A DNA stretch of 9,344 nt from assembly GCA_964611755.1 (NCBI GenBank), contig CAZTBB010000068.1:1-9344 (forward strand), in the 5' to 3' direction. Position numbers and translations under genes: made by a program. Below, piece by piece: positions 6,200-9,344 of the stretch. The notes beneath the pieces were generated by a model. It worked only from the letters and a program-made list of their open reading frames with translations, was not told where the DNA came from and ran no database searches. Position 1 is the stretch's first letter. Every line of letters starts with the position of its first letter. This DNA is from CAZTBB01 sp964611755 (GTDB lineage: Bacteria > Pseudomonadota > Alphaproteobacteria > Micavibrionales > Micavibrionaceae).

Positions 6200-6236
6200 T
6201 TTTTATGCATATCAGCCATGTTTTTTATGCATGGCT
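6200..6236. promoter_or_regulatory. LysR-type operator: dyad with T-N11-A core plus phased repeat
   Basis: AGCCATG (6214-6220) and CATGGCT (6230-6236) form a perfect 7-bp inverted repeat with a 9-bp spacer. It contains T-N11-A (T6219, A6231) and ATG-N9-CAT, the pattern of LysR-family recognition sites. Its centre at 6225 is 66 bp upstream of the predicted sRNA start (6159), matching the usual recognition site near -65. The 11-bp word TTTTTATGCAT occurs at 6200-6210 and again at 6222-6232, 22 bp or about two helical turns apart; the nearer copy could be the activation site by the -35 box. The likely binder is the LysR regulator encoded directly upstream (6291-7205). Confidence 0.55.
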
Positions 6237-6248
6237 AGTATTGGGCCG

Positions 6249-6268
6249 CTGTTTTTTCATAAAAACAG
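6249..6268. other. A/T-rich perfect hairpin after the regulator gene
   Basis: CTGTTTTT (6249-6256) and AAAAACAG (6261-6268) form an 8-bp stem with a TCAT loop, 22 bp downstream of the LysR stop. On the minus strand it is followed by CGGCCC rather than U residues, so it is not a standard terminator. It may protect the 3' end of the message. The word AAAAACAGTG (6261-6270) recurs at 6306-6315 inside the end of the regulator gene. Confidence 0.35.
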
Positions 6269-6290
6269 TGTTTTCCTGGATGTGATTTCT

Positions 6291-7205
6291 TTAAAAATTT
6301 GCTGAAAAAACAGTGTGATCAATGCTTTCAAGCAAGAAATCTCTGAATTTTATAAGCCGCTCTGAATGACGGTTTTCTTCGGCATATACAAAGTACATCT
6401 CAAGCCCGTTAAATTGATAATTTGGCAAAATTGAGTCGATATCATCATTCTCCTCGATCAAAAAGTCAGGCAAGGATGCGATCCCTGCGCCACTTTCTAC
6501 AGCGCGGTGCATGGCATAAATCGAGTTCATGAGAATAAGGTTTGAATCTTTTTTCTTGCTTAAGCCCGCTTCTTTGATATGCCAATCAACTTGGTCAAAG
6601 GGTGTAAGGGCGTTTTCGGGGAAGGCAAAAACTGTATGATCTTTGAGGTCTTCAATGGTTTTGGGACATCCGTAACGCGAGAGGTAACGTTTGGCCGCGC
6701 AGATGTGGAAGTCAATCTTGGCAAGCTGTCTTTGCACAAGATCGGATTGTTTGGGGCGGCGAAGGCGAATGGCTGCATCTGCTTCGCGCATCGTAAGCTG
6801 ATTCATAATTTTATCTTCAAACAAGATCGTAAGTTGAATATCGGGATATTGGCGCCGAAAAAATTTAAGTTTTGGCGTCAGCCATGTTGACCCTATAAAA
6901 TCCGACACGCTAATGATGAGGGGGCCTTCAGCGCGTTTTTGTGTGTCCAAAAGCTGTGATTTTATCGAGCTAAGCTTGCGGTAAATGTCTCGGGTGGTTT
7001 TAAAAAGCAATTCCCCTTGCTCAGTTAGTACAAGCCCTCTTGCATGTCGATGGAACAGAATAACCCCGAGCTCTTCTTCTAATGCGCTGATTTGGCGTGA
7101 AATAGCAGGTTGGCTGGAATGGAGTTTGTCGCCGGCCTTGGTAAAACTTCCAGATTCAGCAACAACATGAAAAATCCGGATTTTATCCCAATCCATTGTG
7201 GGCAT
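6291..7205 (-). CDS. LysR-family transcriptional regulator, LsrB/VtlR-like
   Basis: This 304-residue LysR-type regulator begins MPTMDWDKIRIFHVVAESGS. The winged helix-turn-helix spans about residues 9-66 (SFTKAGDKLHSSQPAISRQI at 20-39), followed by a linker helix and an effector domain from about 95 (GPLIISVSDFIGSTWLTPKL). Its only cysteines are Cys169 and Cys180, close together in the effector domain. LsrB regulators of Rhizobiales respond to oxidative stress, and Brucella VtlR activates a small RNA. The assignment rests on the MDWDK-type start and on position directly after trxB. The gene overlaps trxB by one base (TAATG), so translation is probably coupled; no independent Shine-Dalgarno is evident. 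A second ATG (Met4) is an alternative start. No U-tract terminator separates it from the small RNA downstream, so read-through is possible. Confidence 0.9.
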   Translation of the reverse strand: MPTMDWDKIRIFHVVAESGSFTKAGDKLHSSQPAISRQISALEEELGVILFHRHARGLVLTEQGELLFKTTRDIYRKLSSIKSQLLDTQKRAEGPLIISVSDFIGSTWLTPKLKFFRRQYPDIQLTILFEDKIMNQLTMREADAAIRLRRPKQSDLVQRQLAKIDFHICAAKRYLSRYGCPKTIEDLKDHTVFAFPENALTPFDQVDWHIKEAGLSKKKDSNLILMNSIYAMHRAVESGAGIASLPDFLIEENDDIDSILPNYQFNGLEMYFVYAEENRHSERLIKFRDFLLESIDHTVFSANF

Positions 7206-8176
7206 TATTCGGCCGCTGCTGCTTGTGTGTTGCCCCCAGCCCCCTCATGTGCAGAGAGGAAGCGGTCAGCCTCCAGAGCAGCCATACAGCCCATGCCTGC
7301 GGCTGTGACAGCTTGGCGATATGTGTGGTCTGCTACGTCTCCTGCCGCATAAACACCGGGTATGGATGTGGCGGTTGAATCGGGTTTGGTATCAATATAA
7401 CCGCTTTCATCCATATCAAGCTGGCCTTTAAAAAGCTCTGTGGCCGGATCGTGACCAATGGCGACAAATAAGCCATCGGCTTTTAATTCACTGTCTTCGC
7501 CTGTTTTTGTATTTTTGAGGCGTAGCCCGGTCATGCCCATCTGGTCACCTGTGATTTCCTCAACGGTTGTATCCCAGATGAAATCCATCTTTTCATTAGC
7601 AAACAGCCTGTCTTGAAGGATTTTTTCTGCCCGCAATGTATCGCGGCGGTGAATGAGGGTGACTTTGGAACAGAAATTCGTCAGGAAGAGCGCTTCTTCA
7701 ACAGCAGAGTTACCACCCCCAACAATGGCCACTTCTTTATTTTTGAAGAAAAATCCATCACATGTCGCGCAAGCAGAAACACCTTTGCCTCGGAATTGTT
7801 CTTCGGAAGGAAGGCCAAGCCAGCGTGCTTTAGCACCTGTAGAGATGATCAGTGTATCGCCTGTGTAGACAGTCCCGCTGTCTCCAACAGCTTTAAATGG
7901 GCGCGCAGAAAGGTCCACCTCTGTGATATAATCGGTGATGAGGTCTGTACCAACATGTTCAGCTTGCCCTTTCATCTGTTCCATCAGCCATGGGCCTTGG
8001 ATCACATCGGCAAAACCGGGGTAGTTTTCGACTTCCGTTGTAATCATAAGTTGTCCGCCCGGCTCCAAACCGGTTACGAGCTTAGGCTCAAGATTAGCTC
8101 TGGCGGCATAAATAGCAGCGGTATAGCCCGCAGGGCCGGAGCCGATAATTAAAACTTTGCTGTGTTGTGTACTCAT
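7205..8176 (-). CDS. trxB: Thioredoxin-disulfide reductase
   Basis: TrxB is a cytoplasmic FAD enzyme that uses NADPH to reduce thioredoxin. The 323-residue length is normal. The sequence shows the FAD dinucleotide motif GSGPAG (12-17), EPGGQL (38-43), the redox-active pair CATC (Cys136 and Cys139), the NADPH-binding motif GGGNSAVEEALF (153-164), HRRDTLRAEK (176-185) for the NADP phosphate, and the second FAD motif GVYAAGDVAD (274-283). The C-terminus after about 310 is an Ala/Gly-rich tail. The start ATG has AGGA at 8187-8184 with seven-base spacing. The gene overlaps lysR by one base, so redox enzyme and regulator are made from one message. The 113-bp upstream gap carries TATATT (8215-8210, minus) as a possible -10 but no convincing -35. 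Confidence 0.97.
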   Translation of the reverse strand: MSTQHSKVLIIGSGPAGYTAAIYAARANLEPKLVTGLEPGGQLMITTEVENYPGFADVIQGPWLMEQMKGQAEHVGTDLITDYITEVDLSARPFKAVGDSGTVYTGDTLIISTGAKARWLGLPSEEQFRGKGVSACATCDGFFFKNKEVAIVGGGNSAVEEALFLTNFCSKVTLIHRRDTLRAEKILQDRLFANEKMDFIWDTTVEEITGDQMGMTGLRLKNTKTGEDSELKADGLFVAIGHDPATELFKGQLDMDESGYIDTKPDSTATSIPGVYAAGDVADHTYRQAVTAAGMGCMAALEADRFLSAHEGAGGNTQAAAAE

Positions 8177-8289
8177 CGCACTATCCTAAAAATGTCTGAT
8201 TATTGAATCAATATAATGCCTCAAACCAAGCATATCCAGTAAGTTTGTAGTGATTATCCCCTGTGAGTTTATATCGTGGAGTTTTTTAT

Positions 8290-9234
8290 TTAAAACAGCT
8301 TGCGAATTTCTGCTGCTATTTTTTGCGCATCGTCGAGCGGTTCATAGGAGTACGCCTCGAGCGCCCCTTCAAAAATGCGTGTTTTCCCATGCTCCAGCAT
8401 ATAGGCATGAAATCGATCCAATCGCTTGGCGCCGCCTTGCATAGGAATGACGTAAACGGGCTTTCCTGTTGTGGCGGCCTCGGATGTCATGGAGACGCTA
8501 TCTTGGGTAACAATAATAAAATCAGCCAAGCCAAGCATGGCAAGATAGGGGTTATCACCTGATCCATCCCAGAAAAAGATGTTTGGTTTGCCCTTCAATG
8601 CATCATGAAGCAAGCCTTGATGGCTGTCCGATGTTCTACGGGATGCTGTCATCATCAGGCTGTACCCCTGATCACTTAGCGTTTGGAGCTGTGATGCCAT
8701 CAAATCAACATCATGATTGCTCCAATCATAGGCTTTGCTTTTACCGCCAATAAGAACCGCAATACGCGGGGAAGGAAGTGCCGCAAGGTTTGAGAATTTT
8801 TTGACGGCTTGATCCAATAATATGGGCGTAATTTTATTGGGTGCGGCTTCGCTGACAAAGACATTTTGCCCGCGCCTAGGATCATGTTGTGGGACGCAAA
8901 GAAGATCATAAAAAGCATCAGGGCTGCGAGGATCTTGGATATGCACGACTTTGGTTTTGCCGAGGCTTTGCTTTTTTATGTAGCGCGCAGGCGCTATGCT
9001 TTTTCGGCCGCTTGTTAACAGTAAGTCAGGCCATGGCGGTACAATATGCGGTGAAAAGCTCGTCTTGTTTTCAAAACCAATATAGGGAGACAAGCTCTTC
9101 CATGGCTGGTTAAGAGAGATACGTTTGACTTCAGGCGTAACCCCGAGGGCCTGACAAATGCCGATGCACTGATTCTCAGTGCCAGTAAGGCCTTCGGTAA
9201 TAATCCATGTTGTTTTATTGAAACTGTTCGTCAT
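8290..9234 (-). CDS. ELM1-family protein (DUF1022 / COG3660), GT-B-like fold
   Basis: This 314-residue protein resembles the bacterial relatives of plant mitochondrial fission factor ELM1. Recognisable pieces are WIITEGLTGTENQCIG (10-25), LLLTSGRKSIAPA (71-83), VVHIQDPR (96-103), VLIGGKSKAYDW (160-171), MMTASRRTSD (194-203) and DNPYLAMLGLADFIIVTQD (227-245) followed by SVSMTSEAATTGKPV. The last block looks like the nucleotide-sugar side of GT-B glycosyltransferases. The biochemical role in bacteria is not established; older annotations as sugar epimerase are unsupported. There is no signal peptide or membrane helix. No Shine-Dalgarno precedes the ATG. A TGATATAAA extended -10 lies at 9301-9293 on the minus strand, about 60 bases upstream. 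The gene runs in the same direction as trxB but is 113 bp away, so operon membership is uncertain. Confidence 0.85.
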   Translation of the reverse strand: MTNSFNKTTWIITEGLTGTENQCIGICQALGVTPEVKRISLNQPWKSLSPYIGFENKTSFSPHIVPPWPDLLLTSGRKSIAPARYIKKQSLGKTKVVHIQDPRSPDAFYDLLCVPQHDPRRGQNVFVSEAAPNKITPILLDQAVKKFSNLAALPSPRIAVLIGGKSKAYDWSNHDVDLMASQLQTLSDQGYSLMMTASRRTSDSHQGLLHDALKGKPNIFFWDGSGDNPYLAMLGLADFIIVTQDSVSMTSEAATTGKPVYVIPMQGGAKRLDRFHAYMLEHGKTRIFEGALEAYSYEPLDDAQKIAAEIRKLF

Positions 9235-9344
9235 ATATTATGCGCAGAATTAAAAAATCTTATAAAAAAGCTTGAACTTCTCTTTGCGCAACTTTATATC
9301 AAGCCATTAGAATTTTAAAACCAATATTTAAATTGATTCTGTAA

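Noticed and set aside
7613..8152. A 179-codon open frame on the plus strand opposite trxB
   Set aside because: The opposite strand encodes an intact thioredoxin reductase with all cofactor motifs and CATC; this frame shows no recognisable domain and is an antisense shadow.
8196..8212. TTGAT-like half-sites upstream of trxB suggesting an FNR/Crp-type box
   Set aside because: The half-sites are not separated by four bases as the consensus requires; the match is too poor to support a site.

Overview
The window looks like a chromosomal segment of a free-living alphaproteobacterium of moderate GC content. The evidence is the gene order thioredoxin reductase then LsrB/VtlR-type LysR regulator, the alphaproteobacterial-type class I aminotransferase, and a bacterial ELM1-family protein. 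I see no insertion sequence, tRNA, rRNA, CRISPR array or integration scar. The exact genus cannot be read from the sequence.

Region 1 (1-3442, + strand). The tail of an unrecognised gene is followed by three closely spaced genes: a small orphan protein (252-653), an AmgK-like sugar/aminoglycoside kinase that starts with TTG (696-1667), and a second small orphan protein (1710-2126). After a 92-bp gap comes a PLP-dependent aspartate aminotransferase (2219-3442). A hairpin inside the end of the convergent gene probably terminates it. A -24/-12 (sigma-54-like) element precedes the first complete gene.

Region 2 (3461-5990, - strand). Two predicted lipid-active serine hydrolases lie in tandem: a patatin-like phospholipase, then an alpha/beta hydrolase. 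Both lack a secretion signal and both have slightly non-canonical catalytic motifs.

Region 3 (5991-8176, - strand). trxB and a LysR-family regulator overlap by one base (TAATG). Directly downstream of the regulator, the 300-bp gap holds what looks like a complete small-RNA gene of about 105 nt. It has a -35/-10 promoter, a run of short hairpins, two anti-Shine-Dalgarno C-rich motifs (CUCCCAG and CCUCCC) and a strong intrinsic terminator. A perfect 7-bp dyad with a LysR-type T-N11-A core is centred about 66 bp upstream of the predicted RNA start, the usual recognition position for LysR activators. In Rhizobiales the trxB-lsrB/vtlR locus is followed by the AbcR (alpha-r15) small RNAs, and VtlR activates abcR2 in Brucella. 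I therefore propose an AbcR-like sRNA under control of its neighbouring regulator. This is the most interesting part of the window.

Region 4 (8290-9344, - strand). An ELM1-family (DUF1022/COG3660) protein is followed by about 110 bp up to the window edge with no gene that I can support.
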